In this document: positions 50,390 to 59,165 of the stretch, one piece after another
How the letters are laid out: the number at the start of each line of letters is the position of its first letter
How positions within the stretch are numbered: the first letter of the stretch is position 1
Assembly (NCBI GenBank): GCA_963797675.1
Contig: CAWCQQ010000007.1
Location: forward strand, 372,001 to 436,000
Direction of reading: 5' to 3'
DNA length: 64,000 nt
Source of the DNA: DASQPR01 sp963797675
Lineage (GTDB): Bacteria > Actinomycetota > Actinomycetes > Mycobacteriales > Micromonosporaceae
Program-made: the position numbers and the translations under genes
The notes under the pieces: generated by a model
Database searches by the model: none
Told to the model about the DNA's origin: nothing
Seen by the model: the letters and a program-made list of their open reading frames with translations, nothing else

Positions 50390-51544
50390 CCGGTCCGCGG
50401 CGGTCGCCGGAGCGGCGGTGCGATGGCTGACCGCGGCCCGCTGCTGCGGTACCGCTCCGGGCGTGGCTGCGGTCCGACGGGACTGCCGGGGTACGCGTGC
50501 CGGGCGTACGTCGGCGACCAGCCCGTCGGCGATCCGTCCGATCTGCAGGGCGGTTGCGACTACGGCGGCCGTGGCATCGGCGTTGTCGATCCGGAATGTG
50601 GATCGATCGGCCTCGACCTGCTCGAGCGCGGCGCGGAGCGCCTCCTCCGTCTCGCATATCTCGACGAGTCCGCTGCGGCCGAGCCGGCGAGCGAACCGCT
50701 GCTGGTGATCGTCGACGTGCTCGCCGAGCTTCGGGTCGCGCGGTACGACGAGCGGGCGGTGGCCCGCATTGCGCGCCTCGGTGATGGTCGCCGGGCCACC
50801 GTGGCAGATGACGACGTGTGCCTCGGTGAGTGCACGGGCGAGTTCGGCACGGTCCAGGAATGCGGCGCTGCCCGGCAGCTTGCTGGCGCGCGACGAGCCG
50901 TACTGGATCGTCCAGTGCAACGGCGATGATCGGCGTGTAATTTTCGACCCAGCCGACGAGGCGGTCGAACGGGTGGACGTCCGGTGCCGACGAGTACGAG
51001 GACGTGCAGTTCGGCAACGGCGGCGGTACTGGCCGGCCGGGCTCGAGTCGCTCACAGCAGCGGTCCGACCAACTCGGAGTCGGCGTACAGCGTCAACTGT
51101 TCCTCCCATTGCACGAGCATCTTCGAGGTGAACGGGCGACAAAGCCGAGCCGTTAGCGTAGGAGTTTCGATCCGGTCGTAGACCTCGACATAGACCGTCG
51201 GGATGCCCATCCGGTGGGCAATCGCGAAGAATGGCACGGCAACGCCGGCGCCGGTGGATATCACGACATCCGGGCGAAGCTGCGCGCAGCAGCCGCCGCG
51301 CCAGGAACCCGTTGCGGGTCAGGTTGCGTACGTTTCGCGTGGTCGGGTAGTGCGCGTAGATGACGTTTTCGCCGTCCAAGAGGCTCACGGCGTCCGGGGT
51401 TTCGAACGTCACCCAGGTCCGTTCGCGCCCGATCCACCATGGCCGGAGCGCGAACAACTGCGCGAGGTGACCGCCGGACGATCCGACCAGCATGATGTGG
51501 TCGGCCCGCCGGGAAGCGGCCTGATCCAGGGCGTCAAGTGCCAT
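50390..51544 (-). CDS. Alg14/Alg13-type glycosyltransferase (EpsF/PssDE-like), three frameshifts
   Basis: Membrane-associated GT-B glycosyltransferase with both halves in one chain. The N-terminal Alg14-like half has IMLVGSSGGHLAQLFALRPW, RERTWVTFETPDAV and ISTGAGVAVPFFAIAHRMGI. The C-terminal Alg13/GT28-like half has DVHPFDRLVGWVENY, EAHVVICHGGPATITEARNA and VVPRDPKLGEHVDDHQQRFA. Likely adds a sugar to the lipid-linked acceptor. Plus-one shifts are near 51285, 51040 and 50930. After the domain ends (about 50510) the frame continues through an Ala/Pro-rich linker of about 40 residues into the sulfotransferase region with no stop codon, so the boundary given here is arbitrary. Confidence 0.82.
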
Positions 51545-51571
51545 GCGGTCCCCAAAGGTCGGTGGCGTCGT

Positions 51572-52502
51572 TCATCGGCGGAGGGTGTCGCGGTGTTCGT
51601 CGATCAGGTCGAAAATGCCGGCGTCGGACGTGGCGTCGAGCTTCCGCGCGAAGTGCGCGCCGGATGCGTACGCCCGCGGCAGGTCATCGCGCGACAGCAG
51701 CTTCGGGTGATTGAACGACGAGCCGCGGAAGTCAAAGTAGCGCTTGCAGTCGTTGACCAGCACGAACTTTCCGGAGTTAGCCAGAATGGTGGGAAAGACG
51801 GCCTCAACCGGCGACAGCGTGTGCCGGAAGTACTCCATGATTTCCGGACGTTCAATGTAGAAAGCCCGCAAATACTCCAAAACCGGGCGCCGGAGCGACA
51901 TGAACGCCGAACCGCCATAGACCGCGAACGTTGCGGAGAACGGCGACCGGGTACGCCAGCCGACCATCACGCCGTAGGCGACGTGAAAGCGCACAAGAGG
52001 TTGCGCGAAGTTTAACGCCTGTAACGGATGTAACCGGTTGCGCCATTTTGGTGTCAGGGATCGGATCCGGCGGTGCCGGAAGTAGTAGCGGGAACGCACC
52101 CGGTGGGCCGGCCACCGAGAGCCCTCTCCGAATCCCGGATGGAACTCCAGGAACGCGTCCGCCTCGGACGATTCGAGTTCCTGCTCGATCGTCGGCGATC
52201 GGCACGATCGGATAGTCCTGGCCGGTGAGGTTGACGAGCCAGTCGACATCCGGGCGGTGGTCGAGCACCCAGGCGATGGCCTGCATGTGCCGTTCGACGT
52301 GGCTGAAGTCGCCGTACCCGCCGTCGGCCAACTCGACCACGACGTCTCCGTACGCCTGCAGGGCACGCTCGTCCAGCGCCGGACCGCGGCGGTCGTGACT
52401 GATGTGGACGACCGCACCTGGGCTCTCGGTCAGCAGTGTCCGAACCAGACGGCTGATCTGGTCCGGGTCGCGATGGGTTTGAATGTCGTAACAGACCCTC
52501 AT
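51572..52502 (-). CDS. Core-2/I-branching-type glycosyltransferase (GT14), one frameshift
   Basis: About 309 residues resembling the Branch family (beta-1,6-N-acetylglucosaminyltransferase or xylosyltransferase). Marks are RVCYDIQTHRDPDQISRLVR, the acceptor-region DVDWLVNLTGQDYPIVPIAD (LxGxDxP), RRIRSLTPKWRNRLHPLQAL and GGSAFMSLRRPVLEYLRAF. One +1 shift lies near 52200, within the P-I segment. ATG 52502 is chosen because it begins the conserved strand. It is the first gene of a four-domain minus-strand operon and diverges from the Wzz-like gene. Confidence 0.83.
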
Positions 52503-52771
52503 GGCTGTGCAGTGTGCCCCATAAGGCGGCTCGGACGAAATGTGCCAGGCGGCAACGTTTCTGTCGCATTTCGGCATCGAACCGCGTTAACTAGCGACTT
52601 TTGCCACGACAGATATAGCCTAAGGCCGCGCATCGCACATTGGCGTGGGCTGGCTCCTGCTTGTCATGGCGGCGCAACCAAACGGACGATCGTCATGGGC
52701 AAGTTGCTGTCGTACAGTACGCACTCGGTGTCGCACCGTGATCGGCGCTGACCAGCATGGACAGGGGAGTT
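52503..52771. promoter_or_regulatory. Divergent promoter region between the two halves of the polysaccharide locus
   Basis: 269 gene-free bases separate GT14 (minus) from the Wzz-like gene (plus). It contains the palindrome GTTAAC near 52590 and the AT-richer run ACGACAGATATAGCCTAAGG, in which TATAGC could be a -10 box. The ribosome binding site AGGGGAG (52762-52768) just before ATG 52772 decides that start over ATG 52757. Confidence 0.45.
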
Positions 52772-54550
52772 ATGGACGCCAACGGACTGCAGACCGCCAC
52801 CATTGGTGACTACTTAGGATGGCTCGTTCGACGTTGGTGGATTGTGGCAATTGCGGTGATTATCGGCGGTGCGGGGTCCTTCGGCTACGTGCAGACGCTG
52901 CCGAAGACCTACGAGTCGGTCACTCCGGTCCTGGTCGTCGCACCGCTCGGCGATGGCAGCAAAGTGGACATGGACACCGAGGGCAACATCCTTCGGTCGG
53001 CCTCGGTCGGCCAGCGGCGCCCAGACCATCCTCAGGACCACGGTGACCGTCCCTCAGTTGCTGGCGTACGTCAGCTACACGGTCCCGGCGAACACGTCGA
53101 TTCTGAACATCACGTTCGACGCCGCAACGCCCGCCGACGCCGAGCGCGGCTCGCAGGCATTCGCGCAGGCTTACATCGACAACCGCAACAGCAGCGCGCA
53201 GTTCGCGCTGGACGCGCAGAAGACCAACCTGCAGAGCCAGATCGACAACGACACGAAAGCCCTCCTGCAGGCGCAGGCGATCATCCAGTCCGCCGCCAAG
53301 GGCTCGTCCGAACTGGCGAAGGCGGTCGGCCAGGCGGATCTGTACTCCGGTCAGATCGCACAACTGACGAACCACCTCGCGCCGCTCCAGGCGGACGTGG
53401 TCAGCGGTGGTTCGATCCTGTCGCCGGCCACGGTGCCGAAGCACCCGGCCAAGCCGACCATCCCGCTCTACGTGGTCAGCGGCGTCGGCGTCGGACTCCT
53501 GATCGGCCTAGCGATCGCGCTCGCCCTGGCCCGCCTCGACACCCGCATCTACCGGCTCAAGGACGTGCCGGAGCGCCCGGACGTGCCGGTGCTGATGGAG
53601 TTCCGCCCGGGCCGTCACCGTCCGTCGGTCGCGGACGCCGCGACCGTGCTCGGTCGTGAATTCAGCCAACTTCGCAACATCCTGCGATACGCCGCCGGCG
53701 CCGCCCGTGGCGGTCGTCCGTCCGCCACCGACACGCTGCTCGTCTGCGGCGCCGTCCCGGGTCAGGCCACCGGCTTCGTGGTCGCCAACCTGGCCGCTGC
53801 GTTCGCCCGCTCCGGTGAGCGCGTCGTGATCGTCTGCACCGACCTCGACTCCACCATCGCCGACGTGCTCGGCGTCCGGACGCCGTACGGACTCGGCGAG
53901 GTGCTGGCCGGCGAGATCACGCTCGACGACGCGCTCCAGGTGGCGCCGTCGCTCCAGCAGGTCAGCATCCTGACGTCGGGGCAGCTCGATCCGCGCGTCG
54001 AACTGCCGGTCGGCGCGGTCGCCGATCTGCTCCACGAACTGCAGCAGCGGGCCGATCGCGTCCTGATCGCCGCCGCGCCGCCTAGCCGCTCGGTCGACGC
54101 CCAGGCGCTCAGCGAGGTCGCCGCCGCGATCGTGCTGGTGGTCGAGACCCACCGCGTACACGCACCGGAGATCGACGCCGCGCTCGACCAGTTCAGCCGC
54201 GTGCACGCGCCGGTCGCCGGCATGCTCGTCGTGACCGACAGCTGGAAGGACGTCAAGCCGGCCAAGTGGTCGGCCGCCCGGCCGAATCCGGCACGGCAGG
54301 GACAGCCGGTCGTACCGGCCGCCCAAGCCGCTGGAAGCCGTCGAGCCGGTTTCGGCCCCGCCGGTGGTCACCCCGAAGACCAAGTCCGGCGCGGCACCCC
54401 GCGGGTACAAGGGTCGGACCGCATCCGACTCGACCATGCTGCTGCCGCGCGCGACCGACGTCGATGACCCGCCGGTCGCCGACTGGCCGACCACGGACGC
54501 CGGACGAGACCACCGATTTCGTCGAGTCGAAGCGCTCTGATTCGCGATGA
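52772..54550 (+). CDS. Wzz/BY-kinase-like polysaccharide co-polymerase with degenerate P-loop, three frameshifts
   Basis: About 591 residues. A Wzz domain is bounded by two membrane helices (WWIVAIAVIIGGAGSFGYVQ near residues 20-40 and VVSGVGVGLLIGLAIALALA near 235-255) with a coiled-coil extracellular region between (AQAYIDNRNSSAQFALDAQK). The C-terminal domain has the BY-kinase/ParA-like fold: LLVCGAVPGQATGFVVANLA where GKS/T should be, then VVIVCTDLDSTIADVLGV and VLIAAAPPSRSVDAQALSEV. The Walker Lys is absent and there is no Tyr-rich tail, so it probably sets chain length without kinase activity. Shifts are near 53018, 54325 and 54505. The stop overlaps the next start (ATGA). Confidence 0.82.
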
Positions 54551-55543
54551 TCAACCACCGCTTCCGGGCGGTGGCGGTCGCGATCGTGACGGCGGCGGCG
54601 CTGGCCGTCGTGTTCGGCGAAGGCACCGCCCTCGCTCGCCGCTGCGCAGGCGTCGCCGTCCGGCACGCCGGTCTCGCCGAGCCCCAGTCCATCCGCGACG
54701 CCGACCCCGCTGGCACCGATGACCGGGTTGCCGGGCGCCGGGTCCGGCTCGGCCGTGGTCGTGCCGGTCAACGTGGCCAAGGGCGTCCCGGCGCCGGTCG
54801 GCTTCGGCGACGCCGACATCGTCTCGATCGAGTTCAGTGAAGCCGGCGCGTTCCACCTGGTCGGGATCTTCCAGTCGAAGTACCCGACGAAGGTCGGCCC
54901 GCTCGCCGAGGTACGACCGTCCGACTTGAAGCTCGTCTGTACGACGAATCCGCTGATCGCGCAGACCGGCGCGCCCGCCGGATTCCTGGACACCGCGAAG
55001 ACGTTCCAGCTGACCGTCCGTACCGGTAGCAAGTCCGGTTCGGGCTTCGCATCGTCCGGCGGCAGCATGTACGCCGACCCGAACACCCTGCGCGTCGGCG
55101 CCAAGGGAACACCGAACGGGATGTTCGAGTACGCCGACATCGGCCGAGCGTTGTCCCGGCTGAACGTGGACACCGCGAGCAAGGTGGTCGTCGCCGTGCC
55201 CGGACATGCGGCGATCACGTGGACCTACGACAGCGCGACGAACACGTGGCACACGAGGATCGGCGGTGTCTTGATGACCACGACGAACATCGTGATCATC
55301 ACGACGGCGTACACGACGAAGCACGTCTCGGCGCTGCGCAAGGATCTGACGTTCGCCGACCCGCTCGGCACCGGCAAGGCGACCGTCGTCGCGGGCGACT
55401 CGACGATCTCGGCGAGCTGGTCCAAGAAGACCTTCAACTCCGCGCTCAACCTGCTCGGCCCGGACCAGGACACACCGCAACTGACCGCCGGCCAGACCTG
55501 GATCATGATGGTGCCGGCCACCGCGAAGGTGACGGCATCATGA
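54547..55543 (+). CDS. Secreted DUF3048-domain protein, one frameshift
   Basis: About 331 residues: signal peptide (VAVAIVTAAALAVVFGEGTA), a Ser/Pro/Thr linker, then the two halves of DUF3048 (YerB-like). The N-terminal half shows FGDADIVSIEFSEAGAFHLV, GIFQSKYPTKVGPLAEVRPS and PLIAQTGAPAG. The C-terminal half shows WTYDSATNTWHTRIGGV and LTAGQTWIMMVPA. The function of DUF3048 is unknown; members are extracytoplasmic. A +1 shift near 54634 (extra C) lies at the signal-peptide end. It overlaps both neighbours by 4 bases, so it is co-translated with Wzz-like and Wzy-like proteins and is probably part of the polysaccharide machinery. Confidence 0.82.
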
Positions 55544-57096
55544 CGACGGAATCGTCTGCCGAGCCGGGTCAAACGAACGGCGTTGTGCCAGCGGTCCCGA
55601 CCGCCCGGATGCCACTCGGGCGGAGCACCGTCACGCGCAGCAAGAACTCCTACCAGCGGGCAACGCTGACCGAGGCCGAAGCCGCTGCCGTGCAGCCGCA
55701 GATGGCCCGAGGGATCGCACAGGCACCGAACACCTCGGTCGTGCCGGCGCCGATCGTCGGCGTGGTCGTCCGCAGCAGCGACCGCGACCCGATCCGCGCC
55801 CGTGACTGGGCGCTGTTCTCGATGATCGTGCTCTACCCGCTCTGGCGCATGCTCGGCGCGACGCTGTTCATCGTGCCGCTCCTGGCCATCCCGATGGCGC
55901 TTGAGCTGCTGCGCCGCCGCCGGGTGCGCTACCCGGGCGGGTACGCCATCTGGATGTTGTTCATTGCGATCGGCCTGCTCGGCCTGTTCATGCTGAACAA
56001 GCACGTGCCCGGCGCGCTGCCGCCGACTCCCGGCGTCGGCCGCTACCTGGCCTACTTCCAACGCATGGCGGACTACGTCACCGCGGTGATCGTCCTGCTC
56101 TACGTCGGCAACCTCACCGAGCGCGAACTGCCGGCCAAGCGGGTCGCGAAGATGCTCTCGGCGCTGTTCGTGATGGTCGTGCTCGGTGGCATGATGAGCC
56201 TGTTCGTGCCGCACATCACGATCGTCACGCCGATCGCACACGTGCTGCCGCATTCGCTGCGGTCGAATTCGTTCGTCACGCACCTCGTGACCGTCCAGTT
56301 CGCGCAGTACCAGGACGTGCTCGCGCAGCTGACCGGTGCCCGGCCGGCCTTCCCGTTCCAGTACACGAACACGTGGAGTGAAGCGCTCGTCCTGCTCCTG
56401 CCGTGGTTCCTGATCTCGACGATGCGCGGCCCGAAGACGCTGTTCCAGCGCGCGTGGCCGATCGGGATTCTGCTGCTCGCGGTGTACGCGGTGGTCTACT
56501 CGCTCAACCGCGGCGCGTGGATCGGCCTCGGCATCGGCGTCATCTACATGATCATTCGGCTCGCCAAGCGCGGGCAGACGCTGCCTGCGGTCATCGTGCT
56601 TGCGTCGGTGGCGATCGCGGCGATTCTCGTGATCACGACGCCGCTCGGCAATGTGATCATCGGCCGGATCAATACGCCGCACTCGGACAACGGTCGTGCC
56701 GACGTGAACAACGCCGCGATCGCCGCCGCGAAGACGTCACCGATCATCGGTTATGGCGGTGGTTCGAGCGTCGTCGGCAGCGGCCGGTCCATCGCGATCG
56801 GCCCGACCTCGTCGTGCGCCCAGTGCGGCAGCCGCGATATCGGCAGTGACGGCCAGTTCTGGCTGCTGCTGATCACGTCCGGATTCGTGGGCGCGGGTCT
56901 CTACTTCGGTTTCTTTGTGCGGTTCGCCTGGCGATATCGGCGGGACCCGTCCTGGGTCGGGCTGGCCGGCGGTTTCACCGTGCTCATGGCCATCTGGTTT
57001 TCCACCGTATATCCGGTACTCGAGTTGCCTCTGATGATCATGATGATCACGTTGGGTCTCTGGTGGCGGAACGAACGCACCCGGGAGATCCAGTGA
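55540..57096 (+). CDS. O-antigen/exopolysaccharide polymerase (Wzy/WaaL family)
   Basis: 518 residues, intact. A 90-residue hydrophilic cytosolic N-terminus is followed by about 11-12 membrane helices. The Wzy_C-type region contains VYSLNRGAWIGLGIGVIYMI and, in the following large external loop, ADVNNAAIAAAKTSPIIGYG. That loop also has the paired Cys SSCAQCGSRDIGSDG. It polymerises or ligates lipid-linked repeat units outside the membrane. ATG 55540 overlaps the DUF3048 stop by 4 bases. Confidence 0.85.
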   Translation: MTTESSAEPGQTNGVVPAVPTARMPLGRSTVTRSKNSYQRATLTEAEAAAVQPQMARGIAQAPNTSVVPAPIVGVVVRSSDRDPIRARDWALFSMIVLYPLWRMLGATLFIVPLLAIPMALELLRRRRVRYPGGYAIWMLFIAIGLLGLFMLNKHVPGALPPTPGVGRYLAYFQRMADYVTAVIVLLYVGNLTERELPAKRVAKMLSALFVMVVLGGMMSLFVPHITIVTPIAHVLPHSLRSNSFVTHLVTVQFAQYQDVLAQLTGARPAFPFQYTNTWSEALVLLLPWFLISTMRGPKTLFQRAWPIGILLLAVYAVVYSLNRGAWIGLGIGVIYMIIRLAKRGQTLPAVIVLASVAIAAILVITTPLGNVIIGRINTPHSDNGRADVNNAAIAAAKTSPIIGYGGGSSVVGSGRSIAIGPTSSCAQCGSRDIGSDGQFWLLLITSGFVGAGLYFGFFVRFAWRYRRDPSWVGLAGGFTVLMAIWFSTVYPVLELPLMIMMITLGLWWRNERTREIQ

Positions 57097-57102
57097 TCCG
57101 CC

Positions 57103-58309
57103 GTGTCCACGCTCATGAATGATCTGGAAGCTCTGCACGCGATCCTGTCCGGCACCGGTGATGCGCTCGGCGGCTCGCGTACGGACGAGGTCTACACCGC
57201 GATCCCGTCCGGCGCCGCGCCACGGTTGCTCGTACCGCGGGGGGCTCGGCGGGTCGCGACGGCGGCCATCCGGCACGTCATCGCGCCCAGCTCGGCCAAG
57301 GCTCGGCTGCGTCAGGCGGCGCTGGTCGGGATGTTCGCGAGTGGCGTCGGCGACCTGGTGTTCCGGGATCAGCTGCGGATCGGCGGTACGGACACACTGG
57401 CCGCGCATCTCGGCGAGGTGGTCGGTCAGCCGGTCCGGGTGAGCGTCCGGTTCGGACCGCCGCGCGCCAATCGGAAGCCGGTGCTGCAGCTCCTGGATCA
57501 GCGGGGTCACGCCGTCGGCTTCGCAAAGCTCGGCGTCAACGACCTGACCCGGGCGCTGGTGACCGCGGAGGCGACCGCGCTCCGGCAGATCGCTCAACGC
57601 GACCTCGGGCATCGTCCGGGCGCCGGGGATCCTGCATGCCGGTGCCTGGAACGGCATGGAGTTGCTCGTGATCGAGGCGCTGCCGGTCTGGGGCGCACGC
57701 GGGTCGAAGGCGACGAACGCCGGTGCCGCGGTCGAGGCCATGCGCGCAGTGGCCGGCGAGCCGACGTTACGGCCGCTGTATGCCGCGCCCTATCTGGACG
57801 TCGTCGCGGCCCGGGTGTCCGGGTTGCCGGCATCACCCGCCGCCGACGTCCTCGCCGAAGCGGTCGCGCACGCCCGTACGGTGGTCGCGCCGGTGCCGTT
57901 CGGCGCATGGCACGGCGATTGGAACGGCGGCAACATGGCCGTACGCGCCGATGGCGTCCTGCTCTGGGACTGGGAACGGTACGCGGTCGACGTACCCCTT
58001 GGATTTGATCTTTTGCACTATGAATTGCACGAGGAAGTGACAGTTCGTGGCACGGACCCGGCGCCTGCGTCGGCCGCGCTCGCGCATCGTTGCGCCGACC
58101 TGTTGGCGCCGTTCGGCGTCGATGCAGCGCAGGCTCGCGCGATTATGGCGCTCTATCTGATCGAGATCGCGAGCCGGTACATCGGCGACGGTCAGAGCCA
58201 GACGGATGCGCCACGCCTTGGCCGTGCTGGGGAATGGATCGAACCAGCGCTGGCCGCGGTCGGCGACTGGTGGACAAGTCTGCAGGAGGTCGCGACCCAT
58301 GGCGCGTAG
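57103..58309 (+). CDS. Aminoglycoside-phosphotransferase-fold kinase in the polysaccharide operon, one frameshift
   Basis: About 401 residues. The C-terminal half has the catalytic loop VPFGAWHGDWNGGNMAVRAD (HGDWxxxN) and the metal-binding GVLLWDWERYAVDVPLGFDL (DxD/E). The N-terminal lobe includes RKPVLQLLDQRGHAVGFAKL. A +1 shift near 57606 falls just before the APGILHAGAWNGMELLVIEA segment. The substrate is unknown; a sugar, choline-like group or glycan precursor would fit the locus better than an antibiotic. The 3' end overlaps the sulfotransferase start by 11 bases. Confidence 0.75.
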
Positions 58310-59165
58310 CCGTATCCGTAAATATGCCTTTCATCGTGCCGGCGTTGCCGCTCGTGCCATCGGTTCGCTGTCGGCCGGTCGCCGGCGCGAGCCGGACTTC
58401 CTCGTCGTCGGTGCTCAGCGCGCCGGGACGACGTCGCTGTTCAAGGCGCTGCTGCAACACCCGTCGTACGTGCCGCCGCGGTTCCGCAAGGGCGTGCACT
58501 ACTTCGACATGGACTATGACAAGGGCTGGCGCTGGTATGTCGGCCACTTCCCGAACCGAACGACGGTCGACAAGGTCGCCGCTGCGACCGGCGGCGCCGC
58601 GGTGACCGGTGAGGCCAGCCCGTACTACATGTGGCATCCGCTGGTGCCGGACCGGATCGCGAAGGATCTGCCGGACGTCAAGCTGATCGTGCTGCTGCGC
58701 GACCCGGTCGAGCGCGCCTACTCCGGCCATGCGCACGAGTTCGCGCGCGGCTTCGAGACCGAGACGTTCGACGTCGCGGTCGATCTCGAGGACGGCCGGC
58801 TGGACGGCGAGCGGGAGAAGATGATCGCGGACCCGGCGTATCACAGCCACGCCGTCCGCCACCTCGCCCACCTGCACCGCGGCATCTACATCGAGCAGCT
58901 GGAACGGCTGGAGAAGCTGTTCGGCCGGGATCGGATCCTGGTCGTCGACAGCCACGACTACTTCGCGCACCCGAAGAAGATCTTCACCGAGGTCTGCTCG
59001 TTCCTCGGCCTGCCGGATGCGCCCGCGGTCGTACACGACGCGCACAACGCACGCCCGCGTTCGGCGATGTCGCCGGCGATGGAGGCGCGGCTGCGGGAGT
59101 ATTTCGCACCGCACGACGCGCGCCTCGCGGATTGGCTCGGATACACGCCGAGTTGGCGGCGATGA
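58299..59165 (+). CDS. Sulfotransferase (heparan-sulfate/NodH-like, PAPS-dependent)
   Basis: 288 residues, intact. The PAPS-binding 5' loop is DFLVVGAQRAGTTSLFKALL, the 3'-phosphate segment is DVKLIVLLRDPVERAYSGHA, with the intervening VTGEASPYYMWHPLVPDRIA and the late RILVVDSHDYFAHPKKIFTE. These match carbohydrate sulfotransferases of the NDST/NodH group. No signal peptide or membrane helix, so it should act in the cytosol on nucleotide- or lipid-linked glycan precursors. ATG 58299 follows GGAGG and overlaps the kinase gene. The stop overlaps the flippase start (ATGA). Confidence 0.9.
   Translation: MARSRIRKYAFHRAGVAARAIGSLSAGRRREPDFLVVGAQRAGTTSLFKALLQHPSYVPPRFRKGVHYFDMDYDKGWRWYVGHFPNRTTVDKVAAATGGAAVTGEASPYYMWHPLVPDRIAKDLPDVKLIVLLRDPVERAYSGHAHEFARGFETETFDVAVDLEDGRLDGEREKMIADPAYHSHAVRHLAHLHRGIYIEQLERLEKLFGRDRILVVDSHDYFAHPKKIFTEVCSFLGLPDAPAVVHDAHNARPRSAMSPAMEARLREYFAPHDARLADWLGYTPSWRR

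Noticed and set aside
57103..58309. Aminoglycoside resistance gene
   Set aside because: The APH fold is shared by many sugar and small-molecule kinases, and the gene overlaps a glycan sulfotransferase inside a polysaccharide operon.
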